From: Pseudomonas sp. BP8 | GTDB lineage: Bacteria; Pseudomonadota; Gammaproteobacteria; Pseudomonadales; Pseudomonadaceae | Direction of reading: 5' to 3' | DNA length: 64,000 nt | Assembly: GCF_017875955.1 (NCBI RefSeq) | Contig: NZ_JAGINK010000001.1 | Location: 1,774,001-1,838,000 of the forward strand | In this document: positions 1-9,777 of the stretch, piece by piece | Numbering within the stretch: position 1 is the first letter of the stretch | How the letters are laid out: every line of letters starts with the position of its first letter | The notes under the pieces: model-generated | Told to the model about the DNA's origin: nothing | The model's database searches: none | Seen by the model: the letters and a program-made list of their open reading frames with translations, nothing else | Translations under genes and position numbers: made by a program

Positions 1-173
1 CGCAGCCGATCACGGTGGCCCTGAACAACCTGGTCAACACCAGCACCGGGGCCAAGGAATACAACGTCGACATGGCCGCGGCAATGATCGCCGGTCTGCC
101 AACCCTGCTGGTCTACGTAGTGGCGGGCAAGTATTTCGTGCGCGGGCTGACCGCTGGCGCAGTCAAGGGGTAA
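1..173 (+). CDS. gtsC: Sugar (glucose) ABC transporter permease, C-terminal end only
   Basis: Only the last 56 codons are in the window; the reading frame enters at base 3 and stops with TAA at 171-173. The visible peptide includes a hydrophobic stretch (AAAMIAGLPTLLVYVVAGKY) and the ending YFVRGLTAGAVKG, which is the usual end of MalG-type sugar permeases. Three bases separate it from the ATPase gene, so the two are in one operon. Assignment to the glucose transporter GtsABCD is inferred from the following ATPase, OprB and Entner-Doudoroff genes. Confidence 0.8.
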   Translation, partial: QPITVALNNLVNTSTGAKEYNVDMAAAMIAGLPTLLVYVVAGKYFVRGLTAGAVKG

Positions 174-176
174 GTC

Positions 177-1331
177 ATGGCAACACTCGAACTTCGCAAT
201 GTAAACAAGACCTACGGCGCGGGCCTGCCGGACACGCTCAAGGATATTCAGCTGGCAATCGACGACGGTGAGTTCCTGATCCTGGTCGGCCCGTCGGGCT
301 GTGGCAAGTCGACCTTGATGAACTGCATCGCCGGCCTTGAGAGCATCAGTGGTGGGGCGATCCTGATCGACGGTCAGGACGTCAGCGGCATGAGCCCAAA
401 GGATCGCGACATCGCCATGGTGTTCCAGTCGTACGCGTTGTACCCGACCATGAACGTGCGCGACAACATTGCCTTCGGCCTGAAGATCCGCAAGATGCCC
501 CAGGCGGCGATTGACGAAGAAGTGGCACGGGTAGCTAAGCTGCTGCAGATCGAACACCTGCTCACGCGCAAGCCGGGCCGGCTTTCCGGTGGCCAGCAGC
601 AGCGGGTGGCGATGGGTCGAGCACTGGCGCGACGGCCGAAGATCTATCTGTTCGACGAACCACTGTCCAACCTTGATGCCAAGCTGCGGGTCGAGATGCG
701 CACCGAAATCAAATTGATGCATCAACGCCTGAAGACCACCACGGTGTATGTCACTCACGACCAGATCGAGGCGATGACCCTGGGTGACAAGGTGGCGGTG
801 ATGAAGGACGGCATCATCCAGCAGTTCGGCACGCCGCAGCAGATCTACAACGATCCGGCCAACCAGTTTGTCGCCAGCTTCATTGGCTCGCCACCGATGA
901 ACTTCATTCCGGTACGCCTGACCCGCCAGGACGGGCGCTTGCTGGCACTGCTCGACAGTGGCCAGGCGCATTGTGAGCTGCCGTTGGGGGCTACCCGCGA
1001 AGCGCTGGAGGGCCGCGAGGTGATCCTCGGCATCCGTCCGGAACAGATCAGCCTGGGCGCAGCGCAGGGCAACGGCCTGCCGACGATCCGCGCCGAGGTC
1101 CAGGTCACCGAGCCCACCGGGCCTGACCTGCTGGTGTTCGTCACCCTCAACCAGACCAAGGTCTGCTGCCGGCTGGCGCCGGACGTGGCCTGCCAGGTCG
1201 GTGACAGCCTCAACCTGCAGTTCGATCCGGCGCGGGTGTTGCTGTTTGATGCACACAGCGGCGAGCGCCTGGACCTGTCCAGTGTTGCCAGGCCGCTCAA
1301 GGACAACGTGACTCGCTTCAAGGGCCGTTGA
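177..1331 (+). CDS. gtsD: Glucose/mannose ABC transporter ATP-binding protein (MalK/UgpC type)
   Basis: Cytoplasmic ATPase that powers uptake of periplasmic glucose through the GtsBC permease. The 384-residue protein has a Walker A motif GPSGCGKST at about residues 38-46, the ABC signature LSGGQ at 136-140 and Walker B YLFDE near 157-161, followed by a MalK-like C-terminal regulatory domain (about 240-384). Length and layout are those of the MalK/UgpC family. It begins three bases after the permease stop and is followed 39 bases later by oprB. The substrate is inferred from the neighbours; the ATPase fold itself is certain. Confidence 0.9.
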   Translation: MATLELRNVNKTYGAGLPDTLKDIQLAIDDGEFLILVGPSGCGKSTLMNCIAGLESISGGAILIDGQDVSGMSPKDRDIAMVFQSYALYPTMNVRDNIAFGLKIRKMPQAAIDEEVARVAKLLQIEHLLTRKPGRLSGGQQQRVAMGRALARRPKIYLFDEPLSNLDAKLRVEMRTEIKLMHQRLKTTTVYVTHDQIEAMTLGDKVAVMKDGIIQQFGTPQQIYNDPANQFVASFIGSPPMNFIPVRLTRQDGRLLALLDSGQAHCELPLGATREALEGREVILGIRPEQISLGAAQGNGLPTIRAEVQVTEPTGPDLLVFVTLNQTKVCCRLAPDVACQVGDSLNLQFDPARVLLFDAHSGERLDLSSVARPLKDNVTRFKGR

Positions 1332-1370
1332 AACGTCTGGATCAATAACAAGAAAAGAGGACGCAAAGGG

Positions 1371-2714
1371 ATGGAACATCGCAATCGCATCAAAACATGG
1401 GGTTCGCTGGCGTTGCTGGCGATGGTCGGCAGCAGCGGTGCGCAAGCCGCCGAGGCGTTTTCCAGCGAGTCGAAATGGATGACCGGCGACTGGGGCGGGA
1501 CGCGCACCGAGCTGCTCGACAAGGGCTACGACTTCACCCTCGACTACGTCGGTGAGGTCGCCGGCAATCTCAATGGCGGCTACAACGACGACAAGACCGC
1601 ACGCTACAGCGACCAGTTCGCGCTCGGCATGGCGCTGGACCTGGAGAAGATCCTCGGCTGGCACGATACTGAGTTCAAGCTGGCGATCACCGAGCGCAGC
1701 GGTCGCAACCTGTCCAACGACCGCATCAGCGATCCGCGCGCCGGGCAGTTCAGCTCGGTGCAGGAAGTCTGGGGCCGTGGCCAGACCTGGCGGCTGACCC
1801 AGATGTGGATCAAGCAGAAGTACTTCGATGGCGCCCTCGACGTGAAATTCGGGCGCTTCGGGCCGGGTGAGGAATTCAACAGCTTCCCCTGCGACTTCCA
1901 GAACCTGGCGTTCTGCGGCTCCCAGGTCGGTAACTGGGTGGGCGGCATCTGGTACAACTGGCCGGTCAGCCAATGGGCGCTGCGGGTCAAGTACAACATC
2001 ACCCCGGAGTTCTTCGTTCAGGCCGGTGCGTTCGAGCAGAACCCCTCCAACCTGGAGACCGGCAACGGCTTCAAACTCAGCGGTAGCGGCACCAAGGGCG
2101 CGATCCTGCCGGTGGAAATGGTCTGGTCACCCAAGGTCAACGGCCTGCCGGGCGAGTACCGGCTGGGTTACTACTACAGCACGGCCGACGCCGAAGACGT
2201 CTACGACGACGTCAACGGCAACCCGCAGGGCATCAGCGGTGCCGGCTTCAAGTCGCACTCGAGCAAGCACGGCTGGTGGGTGGTGGCGCAGCAGCAGGTC
2301 ACCGCGCACAGCAGCGATGCCAGCCGCGGCCTGAGCCTGTTTGCCAACTTTACCGTGCACGACAAGGCCACCAACGTGGTCGACAACTACCAGCAGGTCG
2401 GCCTGGTCTACAAAGGCGCGTTCGACGCCCGGCCCAAGGATGACATCGGCTTCGGCATCGCCCGCATCCACGTCAACGACGATGTGAAGAAGCGCGCCGA
2501 GCAGCTCAACGCGATGAGCGGGATCAACGACTACGACAACCCGGGCTTCGTCCCACTGCAGCGCACCGAGTACAACGCCGAGCTGTATTACGGCTTCCAT
2601 GTCACCAACTGGCTGACCGTGCGACCCAACCTGCAGTACATCAAAAGCCCGGGTGGGGTCGATGAGGTGGATAACGCGCTGGTCGCAGGCCTGAAGATTC
2701 AGTCGTCATTCTGA
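1371..2714 (+). CDS. oprB: Carbohydrate-selective outer membrane porin OprB
   Basis: Beta-barrel porin that lets glucose and related sugars cross the outer membrane to the GtsABCD system. The 447-residue precursor starts with a Sec signal peptide ending near GAQAAEA (about residue 27). The mature part carries OprB-family features such as WMTGDWGGTRTELLDKGYDF near the N terminus, many aromatic alternating strands, and a C-terminal strand ending in Phe (GLKIQSSF), the usual outer-membrane assembly signal. An AGAGGA-type ribosome site precedes the ATG. It sits 39 bases after gtsD, as in other Pseudomonas gts loci. Confidence 0.93.
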   Translation: MEHRNRIKTWGSLALLAMVGSSGAQAAEAFSSESKWMTGDWGGTRTELLDKGYDFTLDYVGEVAGNLNGGYNDDKTARYSDQFALGMALDLEKILGWHDTEFKLAITERSGRNLSNDRISDPRAGQFSSVQEVWGRGQTWRLTQMWIKQKYFDGALDVKFGRFGPGEEFNSFPCDFQNLAFCGSQVGNWVGGIWYNWPVSQWALRVKYNITPEFFVQAGAFEQNPSNLETGNGFKLSGSGTKGAILPVEMVWSPKVNGLPGEYRLGYYYSTADAEDVYDDVNGNPQGISGAGFKSHSSKHGWWVVAQQQVTAHSSDASRGLSLFANFTVHDKATNVVDNYQQVGLVYKGAFDARPKDDIGFGIARIHVNDDVKKRAEQLNAMSGINDYDNPGFVPLQRTEYNAELYYGFHVTNWLTVRPNLQYIKSPGGVDEVDNALVAGLKIQSSF

Positions 2715-2753
2715 GACGAATTGTTGTAAATTTACGCCATCCATTCCCGGCTT

Positions 2754-2785
2754 CCTGACAACCACTGTCCGCAGTGGTTGTCAGG
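2754..2785 (+). terminator. Perfect 14-bp hairpin downstream of oprB
   Basis: Two perfect 14-base arms (CCTGACAACCACTG and its complement) flank a TCCG tetraloop. The hairpin begins 40 bases after the oprB stop and ends 47 bases before the mutarotase ATG. No T-run follows, so it may be an attenuator or an mRNA-stabilising structure rather than a strong terminator. Confidence 0.55.
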
Positions 2786-2831
2786 TTCAGGTCGAGACAG
2801 CGCTATCTCAAACAACAAGAGCTTTGGAACC

Positions 2832-3686
2832 ATGCCTGAACATCCGCTACATCGCTTCTTTTGCGCGCAACGGCCCAGGCCGACGTTCGAGTGGGAGCGT
2901 TACCAGCAGCGCGATGTGCTGATCATCGATCATCCCCTTTGCCAAGCGGTATTCAGCCGTCAAGGCGCCCAGTTGTTGCACTTTCAGCCAGCGGGCGAAC
3001 GACCTTGGCTGTGGTGTGCCGAGCAGTGGCCGCAGGTCGGTGCGATCCGCGGCGGCGTGCCGGTATGCTGGCCCTGGTATGGTCGCCACCCCAGTGAAGA
3101 CCTGTGGCCAGCGCATGGTTGGGCGCGGCTGCTGGACTGGAAACTGGTCGACAGTTGCGAAGATGAACAGGGCGTCAGCCTGAAATGGCAGCTGGACCTG
3201 TGCGACTGGCAGGTCGACCTGCATGCCCGGCTTGGCAGCCGCATGGAGCTGAGCCTGAGCACCGAGCACCAGGACAGCGAGCCCTGCCAGTTGAGCCATG
3301 CCCTGCTGGCCTACTGGCGCATCAGTGACGTGTCGGAGATAGCGCTGTCTGGGTTGGAGGACATCGATGGCTATGACCGTCTCAGTCGCCAGGCCTGTCG
3401 CGAAAATGGTGCGTTGAAGCTCAAGGGCAGTTGCCAGAAGGTCTACCCCGGCACCCCGCGGGTGCAGTTGCACGACCCGGCCTGGCAGCGCGAATTGTGC
3501 ATCGATACCGGCGACAGTGACGACACCGTGGTCTGGCATCCGGGCAATCGGCCGCTGATGGGCGTCAGCGGGCGGGAAAGTCAGGGCTTTGTCTGTGTCG
3601 AAGCCGCCAGCGGCAGCGGCGAGGGCCTGAGCCTGGCGCCAGGGCAGCGCGCGCACCTGAGCTTGCAGGCGCACCGGCTCAATTGA
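2832..3686 (+). CDS. D-hexose-6-phosphate mutarotase (YeaD-type aldose 1-epimerase)
   Basis: Predicted to interconvert the alpha and beta anomers of glucose 6-phosphate, feeding the lactone-forming step of Zwf. The start chosen is the ATG at 2832 ([10 protein letters not shown]), giving 284 residues; an upstream in-frame TTG at 2778 falls inside the hairpin and is unlikely. Family features include [11 protein letters not shown] near residues 75-85, PAHGWAR near 93-99 holding the probable catalytic His, and WHPGN in the C-terminal half. It follows oprB on the same strand, and its end overlaps the end of convergent hexR by 8 bases. Confidence 0.85.
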   Translation: MPEHPLHRFFCAQRPRPTFEWERYQQRDVLIIDHPLCQAVFSRQGAQLLHFQPAGERPWLWCAEQWPQVGAIRGGVPVCWPWYGRHPSEDLWPAHGWARLLDWKLVDSCEDEQGVSLKWQLDLCDWQVDLHARLGSRMELSLSTEHQDSEPCQLSHALLAYWRISDVSEIALSGLEDIDGYDRLSRQACRENGALKLKGSCQKVYPGTPRVQLHDPAWQRELCIDTGDSDDTVVWHPGNRPLMGVSGRESQGFVCVEAASGSGEGLSLAPGQRAHLSLQAHRLN

Positions 3687-4551
3687 GGTCGTCGTCTTCG
3701 ATCGGGTAACGGCTGGCGTTGAGGCTCTCCTTGATCTTGCGCAGGTGCGGCTGGAAGTCCACGCCGCGGCGCAGGGTCATGCCGGTAGCGAGCACGTCGA
3801 GCACGGTCAGCTGGATGATCCGTGAGGTCATCGGCATGTAGATGTCGGTGTCTTCGGGCAGCGGGATGTGCAGGCTCAGGCTGCAGGCATTGGCCAGCGG
3901 TGAGCCGGCGGCGGTCAGGCCGAGCACCGAGGCACCGTTTTCTCTGGCCAGGCGCGCGACTTCGACCAGTTCACGGGTGCGCCCGGTGTAGGAAATGATT
4001 ACGAACAGGTCACCGGTGTGGGCGACCGAGGCGAGCATGCGCTGCATCAGCACATCAGCGTGGGCCGACACCGCCAGGTTGAAGCGAAAGAATTTGTGCT
4101 GGGCATCGAGCGCCACCGGCGCCGAGGCGCCGAGGCCAAAGAAGTGGATCTGCCGGGCCTGGATCATCATGTCCACGGCGCGGCTGATCTGTTGCGGATC
4201 GAGCTGCTGGCAGGCACTGTCGAGCGAGGCGATGGCGCTGCCGAAGATCTTCTGGGTGTAGGCCGCTGGATCGTCATCGGCTTCGACCGCGCGGCTGACA
4301 TAGGCGGCGCCGCTGGCCAGGCTCTGCGCCAGTTGCAGCTTGAGCTCGGGATAACCGCTGACACCGAACGAGCGGCAGAAGCGGTTGACCGTCGGCTCAC
4401 TGACCTTGGCCGCCTGGGCGAGGGCGGCGATGCTGAAGCGAGTGGCTTGTTGCGGGTTGAGCAGGATGACTTCGGCGACTTTGCGTTCGGCCTTGTTCAG
4501 CTCGTCGAGGCGTCCCTGGATCTGTTCCAGGAGGTTGCGCACGCGGTCCAT
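3679..4551 (-). CDS. hexR: HexR, RpiR-family repressor of glucose metabolism genes
   Basis: DNA-binding regulator that in Pseudomonas represses zwf-pgl-eda and related genes and is released by 2-keto-3-deoxy-6-phosphogluconate. The 290-residue protein has an N-terminal RpiR helix-turn-helix (about 1-77, with [20 protein letters not shown] near 41-60) and a C-terminal SIS sugar-phosphate domain (about 120-260, with [11 protein letters not shown]). It is divergent from zwf across a 201-base region holding a HexR-type operator. Name and role follow from family plus this diagnostic context. Confidence 0.93.
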   Translation of the reverse strand: MDRVRNLLEQIQGRLDELNKAERKVAEVILLNPQQATRFSIAALAQAAKVSEPTVNRFCRSFGVSGYPELKLQLAQSLASGAAYVSRAVEADDDPAAYTQKIFGSAIASLDSACQQLDPQQISRAVDMMIQARQIHFFGLGASAPVALDAQHKFFRFNLAVSAHADVLMQRMLASVAHTGDLFVIISYTGRTRELVEVARLARENGASVLGLTAAGSPLANACSLSLHIPLPEDTDIYMPMTSRIIQLTVLDVLATGMTLRRGVDFQPHLRKIKESLNASRYPIEDDDLN

Positions 4552-4673
4552 GGTATGTCCTTGGGTCGAGAAGACAGCCGGCTGGGGTTGCAGCAGGCTT
4601 TTTGCAGGGTTGTCTATCGTACTGTCGGCAGGGTGGATCTACCACTTGTCTGTCACACTTGTCGGTAATGTTG

Positions 4674-4688
4674 TTGTTTTTACTACAT
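4674..4688 (+). promoter_or_regulatory. Candidate HexR operator in the hexR-zwf intergenic region
   Basis: The sequence TTGT-N7-ACAT (4674-4688) matches the published Pseudomonas HexR consensus TTGT-N7/8-ACAA with one mismatch. A possible zwf promoter lies just downstream: TTGAAA at 4695-4700 and TATTCC at 4718-4723, 17 bases apart. HexR bound here would sit just upstream of the -35 region. Promoter assignment is by eye. Confidence 0.55.
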
Positions 4689-4752
4689 TGATACTTGAAA
4701 AGCGCGTTAGAACGCGATATTCCTAGGCCAACTTTAGGAAAGAACCAACATC

Positions 4753-6222
4753 ATGGCTGCGATCAGTGTTGAACCTTGCACCTTTGCCCTGTTTGGCGCC
4801 CTTGGCGACCTGGCACTGCGCAAGTTGTTCCCCGCGCTCTACCAGCTCGACCGTGCCGGGCTGCTGCATGCCGATTCACGCCTGCTGGCGCTGGCCCGCG
4901 AGGCCGGCGACAGCGAGCAGCACCTGGCCAACATCGAGGCGCAGTTGCGCCGTTATGTGCCGGATGCAGACCTCGAAAGCGCTGTACTGGGGCGTTTCCT
5001 GGCGCGGCTGAGCTACCTGCACCTGGACTTCCTTCAGCCCGAGGGCTATCTGGCCCTGGCCGAACAGGCTGCGCCCGGGCTGCCGCTGATCGCCTATTTC
5101 GCCACGCCAGCGGCGGTCTACGGCGCAATCTGCGAAAACCTCGACAAGGCCGGCCTGGTCGAGCGCACCCGTGTGGTGCTGGAAAAGCCTATTGGTCACG
5201 ATCTTGAGTCATCGCGGCGGGTCAATGACGCGGTGGCGCGGTTCTTCCCGGAAAGCCGGGTCTATCGGATTGACCATTACCTGGGCAAGGAGACCGTGCA
5301 AAACCTGATTGCCCTGCGCTTTGCCAACAGCCTGTTCGAAACCCAGTGGAACCAGAATTCCATCTCCCATGTGGAGATCACCGTCGCCGAAAAAGTCGGC
5401 ATCGAAGGCCGTTGGGGCTATTTCGACAAAGCCGGCCAGCTGCGCGACATGATCCAGAATCACCTGCTGCAGCTGCTCTGCCTGATTGCCATGGACCCGC
5501 CCAGCGACCTCTCTGCCGACAGTATTCGCGATGAGAAGGTCAAGGTGCTCAAGGCCCTGGCGCCGATTACCGGCGAGGCCTTGAGCACCGCTGTGGTGCG
5601 TGGTCAGTACATCGCTGGCTACAGCGATGGCAAGCCGGTGCCGGGTTACCTGGAAGAAGACAACGCCAACGCGCAGAGCGATACCGAGACCTTTGTCGCC
5701 CTGCGCGCCGACATTCGCAACTGGCGCTGGTCGGGCGTGCCGTTCTACCTGCGTACCGGCAAGCGCATGCCAGGCAAGCTGTCGCAGATCGTCATCCACT
5801 TCAAGGAAACCCCGCACTACATCTTTGCCCCGGAACAGCGTTTGCAGATCGGTAACAAGCTGATCATCCGCTTGCAACCGGACGAAGGTATTTCGTTGCG
5901 GGTGATGACCAAGGAGCAGGGCCTGGACAAGGGCATGCAGTTGCGCAGCGGCCCGCTGCAGCTGAATTTTTCCGATACCTGGCGCAGTGCGCGGATCCCG
6001 GATGCCTACGAGCGCTTGCTGCTCGAAGTGATGCGCGGCAACCAGAACCTGTTCGTGCGCAAGGACGAGATCGAATATGCATGGAAATGGTGCGACCAGC
6101 TGATCGCCGGCTGGAAGAACACCGGTGAAGCGCCCAAGCCGTACGCGGCTGGGTCGTGGGGGCCGATGAGCTCGATTGCACTGATTACACGAGACGGGAG
6201 GTCTTGGTATGGCGATATCTGA
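4753..6222 (+). CDS. zwf: Glucose-6-phosphate 1-dehydrogenase
   Basis: Oxidises glucose 6-phosphate to 6-phosphogluconolactone with reduction of NAD(P), the entry to the Entner-Doudoroff and pentose phosphate routes. The 489-residue protein has the nucleotide-binding loop [17 protein letters not shown] near residues 13-29 (the usual GASGDL reads GALGDL) and the substrate and catalytic motif RIDHYLGKE near 174-182. Length is normal. It is the first gene of zwf-pgl-eda and overlaps pgl by 14 bases. Control by HexR is inferred from the operator upstream. Confidence 0.97.
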   Translation: MAAISVEPCTFALFGALGDLALRKLFPALYQLDRAGLLHADSRLLALAREAGDSEQHLANIEAQLRRYVPDADLESAVLGRFLARLSYLHLDFLQPEGYLALAEQAAPGLPLIAYFATPAAVYGAICENLDKAGLVERTRVVLEKPIGHDLESSRRVNDAVARFFPESRVYRIDHYLGKETVQNLIALRFANSLFETQWNQNSISHVEITVAEKVGIEGRWGYFDKAGQLRDMIQNHLLQLLCLIAMDPPSDLSADSIRDEKVKVLKALAPITGEALSTAVVRGQYIAGYSDGKPVPGYLEEDNANAQSDTETFVALRADIRNWRWSGVPFYLRTGKRMPGKLSQIVIHFKETPHYIFAPEQRLQIGNKLIIRLQPDEGISLRVMTKEQGLDKGMQLRSGPLQLNFSDTWRSARIPDAYERLLLEVMRGNQNLFVRKDEIEYAWKWCDQLIAGWKNTGEAPKPYAAGSWGPMSSIALITRDGRSWYGDI

Positions 6223-6922
6223 ACTGCAACTGCCAGACGTTGTGAAAACCCATCGGCTGGCCGATTCCAATGCTCTGGCAACAACGCTTGCGCGCGACGT
6301 CGCCGAGCGTCTGCGCCAGGCCATTGCGGCCAAGGGCCAGGCCTGTGTGGTGCTGTCCGGTGGACGTAGCCCGGTGCCGTTCCTCGAACAGCTTGCGGCC
6401 GAACCACTGGACTGGTCCAAGGTGACGGTGAGCCTGGCCGACGAACGCTGGGTGCCGGTCGAGCATGCCGACAGCAATGCCGGGCTGCTTGGCCGTCATC
6501 TGCTCAAGGGGGCTGCGGCCAAGGCGCGCTTTGTCGGTATCTATCAGAACGCCGCCAACCTCGACGCTGCTGCCGAACTGGCTGATCAGGCCCTGGCCGA
6601 GCTGCCGCCGATCGACGTGCTGGTGCTGGGCATGGGTGACGATGGCCATACCGCCTCGCTGTTCCCGGCCAGTCCGCTGCTGCGTCAGGGTCTGGCCAAG
6701 GTCTCTGAGCGCCGCGTGCTGCCGATGCTGGCGCCCAGCGTGCCGCACCAACGCTTGTCGATGACCCGCGCATTGCTTGCCAGCGCCGCCTTCATTGCCC
6801 TGTCCGTGCAAGGCACGGGCAAACTCGCTACCCTGCGCGCCGCGCTGGAGGGCGACGACCCAACCGAAATGCCGATTCGCGCCTTTCTTCACGACCCCCT
6901 GGACATCTACTGGTGCCCATGA
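6209..6922 (+). CDS. pgl: 6-phosphogluconolactonase
   Basis: Hydrolyses 6-phosphogluconolactone, the product of Zwf, to 6-phosphogluconate. The 237-residue protein is of the DevB/SOL type, with [10 protein letters not shown] near residues 48-57, SLADERWVP near 75-83 and [14 protein letters not shown] near 139-152, all family signatures. Its start lies within the 3' end of zwf (14-base overlap), suggesting translational coupling. The stop at 6922 is followed by eda 17 bases later. Confidence 0.96.
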   Translation: MAISELQLPDVVKTHRLADSNALATTLARDVAERLRQAIAAKGQACVVLSGGRSPVPFLEQLAAEPLDWSKVTVSLADERWVPVEHADSNAGLLGRHLLKGAAAKARFVGIYQNAANLDAAAELADQALAELPPIDVLVLGMGDDGHTASLFPASPLLRQGLAKVSERRVLPMLAPSVPHQRLSMTRALLASAAFIALSVQGTGKLATLRAALEGDDPTEMPIRAFLHDPLDIYWCP

Positions 6923-6939
6923 GCCAAGGATCCACTGTC

Positions 6940-7614
6940 ATGACCACCCTAGAACGCCCACAGCCGTTGCTCTCGATGGCCGAAAAAACCGCCCGGATCG
7001 ATGCGATCTGTGGCCAGGCGCGCATCCTGCCGGTGATCACCATCGCCCGCGAGCAAGATATCTTGCCGCTGGCCGATGCCCTGGCCGCTGGCGGTATCCG
7101 CACGTTGGAAGTGACCCTGCGCTCCGAGCATGGCCTGAAGGCTATCCAGGTCCTGCGTGAGCAGCGTCCGGAGTTGTGCATCGGTGCCGGCACCGTGCTT
7201 GATCGCGGCATGTTTGCTGCAGTGCAGGCGGCGGGTGCGCAGTTTGTGGTTACCCCGGGGATTACTCCGGACATTCTCGAGGCGGGTGTCGACAGCGATA
7301 TTCCGTTGTTGCCGGGGATCAGCACGCCTTCGGAAATCATGATGGGCTATGCGCTTGGTTATCGTCGGTTCAAGTTGTTTCCGGCGGAGATCAGTGGTGG
7401 CGTGGCGGCGATCAAGGCTTTTGGCGGGCCATTTGGGGATATTCGCTTCTGCCCGACTGGCGGGGTGAATCCGGCTAACGTGCGTAACTACATGGCGCTG
7501 GCCAATGTGATGTGCGTGGGGGGGACCTGGATGCTTGATAGTAGCTGGATCAAGAACGGTGATTGGGGGCGGATTACCGAGTGCAGTGCGGAGGCGATGG
7601 CGCTGCTGGATTGA
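6940..7614 (+). CDS. eda: KDPG aldolase (2-dehydro-3-deoxy-6-phosphogluconate aldolase)
   Basis: Splits 2-keto-3-deoxy-6-phosphogluconate into pyruvate and glyceraldehyde 3-phosphate, the last Entner-Doudoroff step. The ATG at 6940 (MTTLERPQPL) is chosen over an in-frame ATG at 6913 that overlaps pgl and has no better ribosome site. The 224-residue protein shows LEVTLRS with the catalytic Glu, IGAGTVLD, and the Schiff-base Lys in RFKLFPAE. It ends zwf-pgl-eda and is followed by a strong terminator. Confidence 0.96.
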   Translation: MTTLERPQPLLSMAEKTARIDAICGQARILPVITIAREQDILPLADALAAGGIRTLEVTLRSEHGLKAIQVLREQRPELCIGAGTVLDRGMFAAVQAAGAQFVVTPGITPDILEAGVDSDIPLLPGISTPSEIMMGYALGYRRFKLFPAEISGGVAAIKAFGGPFGDIRFCPTGGVNPANVRNYMALANVMCVGGTWMLDSSWIKNGDWGRITECSAEAMALLD

Positions 7615-7644
7615 TCTGAATTTGTTGTGTGCTTTACGGCTTAT

Positions 7645-7674
7645 GGGGCGCTTGGTCGGCGCCCCTTTTTTTTT
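7645..7674 (+). terminator. Rho-independent terminator after eda
   Basis: GGGGCGC (7645-7651) and GCGCCCC (7659-7665) form a 7-bp GC stem with a 7-base loop, followed by nine T residues. It lies 30 bases after the eda stop and closes the zwf-pgl-eda operon. Confidence 0.93.
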
Positions 7675-7719
7675 CAGGGATTGCTGGGGATGATGGGGTA
7701 GGGCATGGGGGGTGGGGGG

Positions 7720-7935
7720 TTATCCATTTGATGTGGTGGGTTTTCTGGCCCTTTCCGTTCTTATGGCCATCCCTTTCAAGGTCTTTGAAATTTAGTCTGG
7801 CTTGAGTGAGCCGGGTGCGCAGCGCCCCCGGCATTGCTGGCCTACATGATGAAATCCGAAGTTAACGCAAAGACCTTGAAAGGGATGGCCGTAAGGGCGG
7901 AAGGGGCCAGAAAATCCACCACATCAAATGGATAA
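7720..7935. repeat. Long inverted repeat, 68-bp arms with an 80-base centre
   Basis: The left arm (7720-7787) and right arm (7868-7935) are reverse complements at 63 of 68 positions. All five differences are G/A or T/C changes that remain G-U pairs if the plus strand is transcribed; on the minus strand they would be A-C mismatches. The 80-base centre contains a smaller GC-rich hairpin near 7810-7832. No protein-coding gene is apparent in this 413-base gap between the eda and leuA stops. It could be a MITE-like element, of which several families are known in Pseudomonas, or a structured RNA. The family is not identified. Confidence 0.85.
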
Positions 7936-7975
7936 GCCCACAATTCCTACCCCCCAAAAATCCGTAAAGAACCAC

Positions 7976-8009
7976 AAAAAAGCCCGCATCAATCGATGCG
8001 GGCTTTTTT
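7976..8009 (-). terminator. Rho-independent terminator after leuA (bidirectional form)
   Basis: GCCCGCATC (7982-7990) pairs with GATGCGGGC (7995-8003) around an AATC loop, with A-run and T-run flanks on either side. It lies 18 bases past the leuA stop on the minus strand. The symmetric flanks would allow it to work in both directions. Confidence 0.92.
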
Positions 8010-8027
8010 GTACAAAGGTTCAGCCGA

Positions 8028-9701
8028 TCAGGCCGCCTTCGCCTCCTGCTGGCTCAGCGACCGATTCAGTGCGCTGAACAGCGCCTTGAAACTCGCCGTG
8101 GTGATGTTCTCATCGATGCCCACACCATGCACCGGACGCCCGCCAGCCACACGCAGCTCGATGTACGCCGCGGCCTTGGCATTGGTACCGGCACCAATCG
8201 CGTGCTCGTTGTAATCCATGATCTCAACGGCAATCGGCAGGCCGGCAACCAAGGCCTCCAGGGCGCCATTGCCCTTGCCACGCCAGTGCAGGGTAGTCTC
8301 GCCTTCACCCGCGACTTCCACTTCCACCGCGCTGTTGCCGTTCTCTTCCTGCAGGCGATGGCTGACCAATGCATACGGGCTGTTGGCCTGCAGATACTCT
8401 TTGTGCAGCAGACCATGGATCTGCTGGGCGGTCATTTCCAGGCCGAGACGGTCGGTCTCGCCCTGAACCACCTGGCTGAACTCGATCTGCATGCGGCGCG
8501 GCAGGCTGATGCCGTATTCCTGCTCGAGCAGGTAGGTGATGCCGCCCTTGCCCGACTGGCTGTTGACGCGAATGACCGCCTCGTAGCTGCGGCCAATGTC
8601 GGCCGGGTCGATCGGCAAGTACGGCACTTCCCACAGCTCGGTGTCCTGGACCTTGGCGAAGCCTTTGCGGATCGCGTCCTGGTGCGAGCCGGAGAACGCG
8701 GTGTGGACCAGGTCGCCCACATACGGATGACGCGGGTGCACCGGCAACTGGTTGCACTCTTCGACCACCTTGCGCACGCCGTCGATGTCGGAGAAGTCCA
8801 GTTTCGGGTCGATACCTTGGGTGTAGAGGTTCAGCGCCAAGGTCACCAGGTCGACGTTACCGGTCCGCTCGCCATTGCCGAACAGGCAGCCTTCGGCGCG
8901 GTCGGCACCGGCCATCAGGCCCAGCTCGGTGGCGGCGATGCCGGTGCCACGGTCGTTGTGGGTGTGCAGGCTGATCAGCACGCTGTCGCGGCGGTTGACG
9001 TTACGGCAGAACCATTCGATCTGGTCGGCATAGACGTTCGGCGTCGACACTTCAACGGTGGCTGGCAGGTTGAGGATGATCTTGTGCTCAGGCGTCGGGT
9101 TCCATACCTCGATCACGGCGTCGCAGACTTCCTTGGCAAACTCCAGCTCAGTGGCGCTGAACGTCTCTGGCGAGTACTGGAAGGTCCAGTGGGTCTCTGG
9201 CTGCAGGGCGGCATACTTGACGAACAGCTTGGCCGCGTTCACCGCGATGTCCTTCACGCCTTGCTTGTCCTGGTTGAAGACGATGCGGCGGAACGACGGG
9301 CTGGTGGCGTTGTACAAGTGAACGATGGCCTTCTTGGCCCCGCGCAGCGACTCGAAGGTACGTGCGATCAGGTCTTCGCGGGCCTGGGTCAGCACCTGGA
9401 TGGTGGTGTCGTCCGGGATGTGGCCGTCTTCGATCAGGGTACGCACGAAGTCGAAATCGGTCTGCGAGGCAGACGGGAACGACGCTTCGATTTCCTTCAC
9501 GCCTACCTGGACCAGGGTCTTCCAGAACCGCAGCTTCTTCTCCGCGTCCATCGGCTCGATCAGCGACTGGTTGCCATCACGCAGGTCCGAGCTGCACCAG
9601 ATCGGCGCTTCGGTGATGGCCTTGGACGGCCAGGTGCGGTCCGGCAGGTCGATGGTCGGGAAGGCGCGGTATTTCTTCGAAGGGTCTTTGAGCATGGTCA
9701 T
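8028..9701 (-). CDS. leuA: 2-isopropylmalate synthase
   Basis: Condenses acetyl-CoA with 2-ketoisovalerate, the first committed step of leucine synthesis. The start chosen is the ATG at 9701 ([10 protein letters not shown]), 557 residues, with AGGACT a few bases upstream; the open frame extends further but begins inside a leader region. Visible motifs include [11 protein letters not shown] near residues 36-46, [11 protein letters not shown] with the metal-binding HxH, and a C-terminal leucine-binding regulatory domain. It belongs to the longer type-2 LeuA class common in Pseudomonas. A probable leader peptide precedes it. Confidence 0.95.
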   Translation of the reverse strand: MTMLKDPSKKYRAFPTIDLPDRTWPSKAITEAPIWCSSDLRDGNQSLIEPMDAEKKLRFWKTLVQVGVKEIEASFPSASQTDFDFVRTLIEDGHIPDDTTIQVLTQAREDLIARTFESLRGAKKAIVHLYNATSPSFRRIVFNQDKQGVKDIAVNAAKLFVKYAALQPETHWTFQYSPETFSATELEFAKEVCDAVIEVWNPTPEHKIILNLPATVEVSTPNVYADQIEWFCRNVNRRDSVLISLHTHNDRGTGIAATELGLMAGADRAEGCLFGNGERTGNVDLVTLALNLYTQGIDPKLDFSDIDGVRKVVEECNQLPVHPRHPYVGDLVHTAFSGSHQDAIRKGFAKVQDTELWEVPYLPIDPADIGRSYEAVIRVNSQSGKGGITYLLEQEYGISLPRRMQIEFSQVVQGETDRLGLEMTAQQIHGLLHKEYLQANSPYALVSHRLQEENGNSAVEVEVAGEGETTLHWRGKGNGALEALVAGLPIAVEIMDYNEHAIGAGTNAKAAAYIELRVAGGRPVHGVGIDENITTASFKALFSALNRSLSQQEAKAA

Positions 9702-9777
9702 GGAAGTAGTCCTTTGATGTGCGGCCGAGATCGGGCCTGCCGAACGATAACGAGATGAAAAGGCGAGGCGACGCGAT

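Noticed and set aside
2778..2831. Upstream TTG start for the mutarotase gene
   Set aside because: The TTG is inside the perfect hairpin, and the added 18 residues are not typical; ATG 2832 begins a normal family N terminus.
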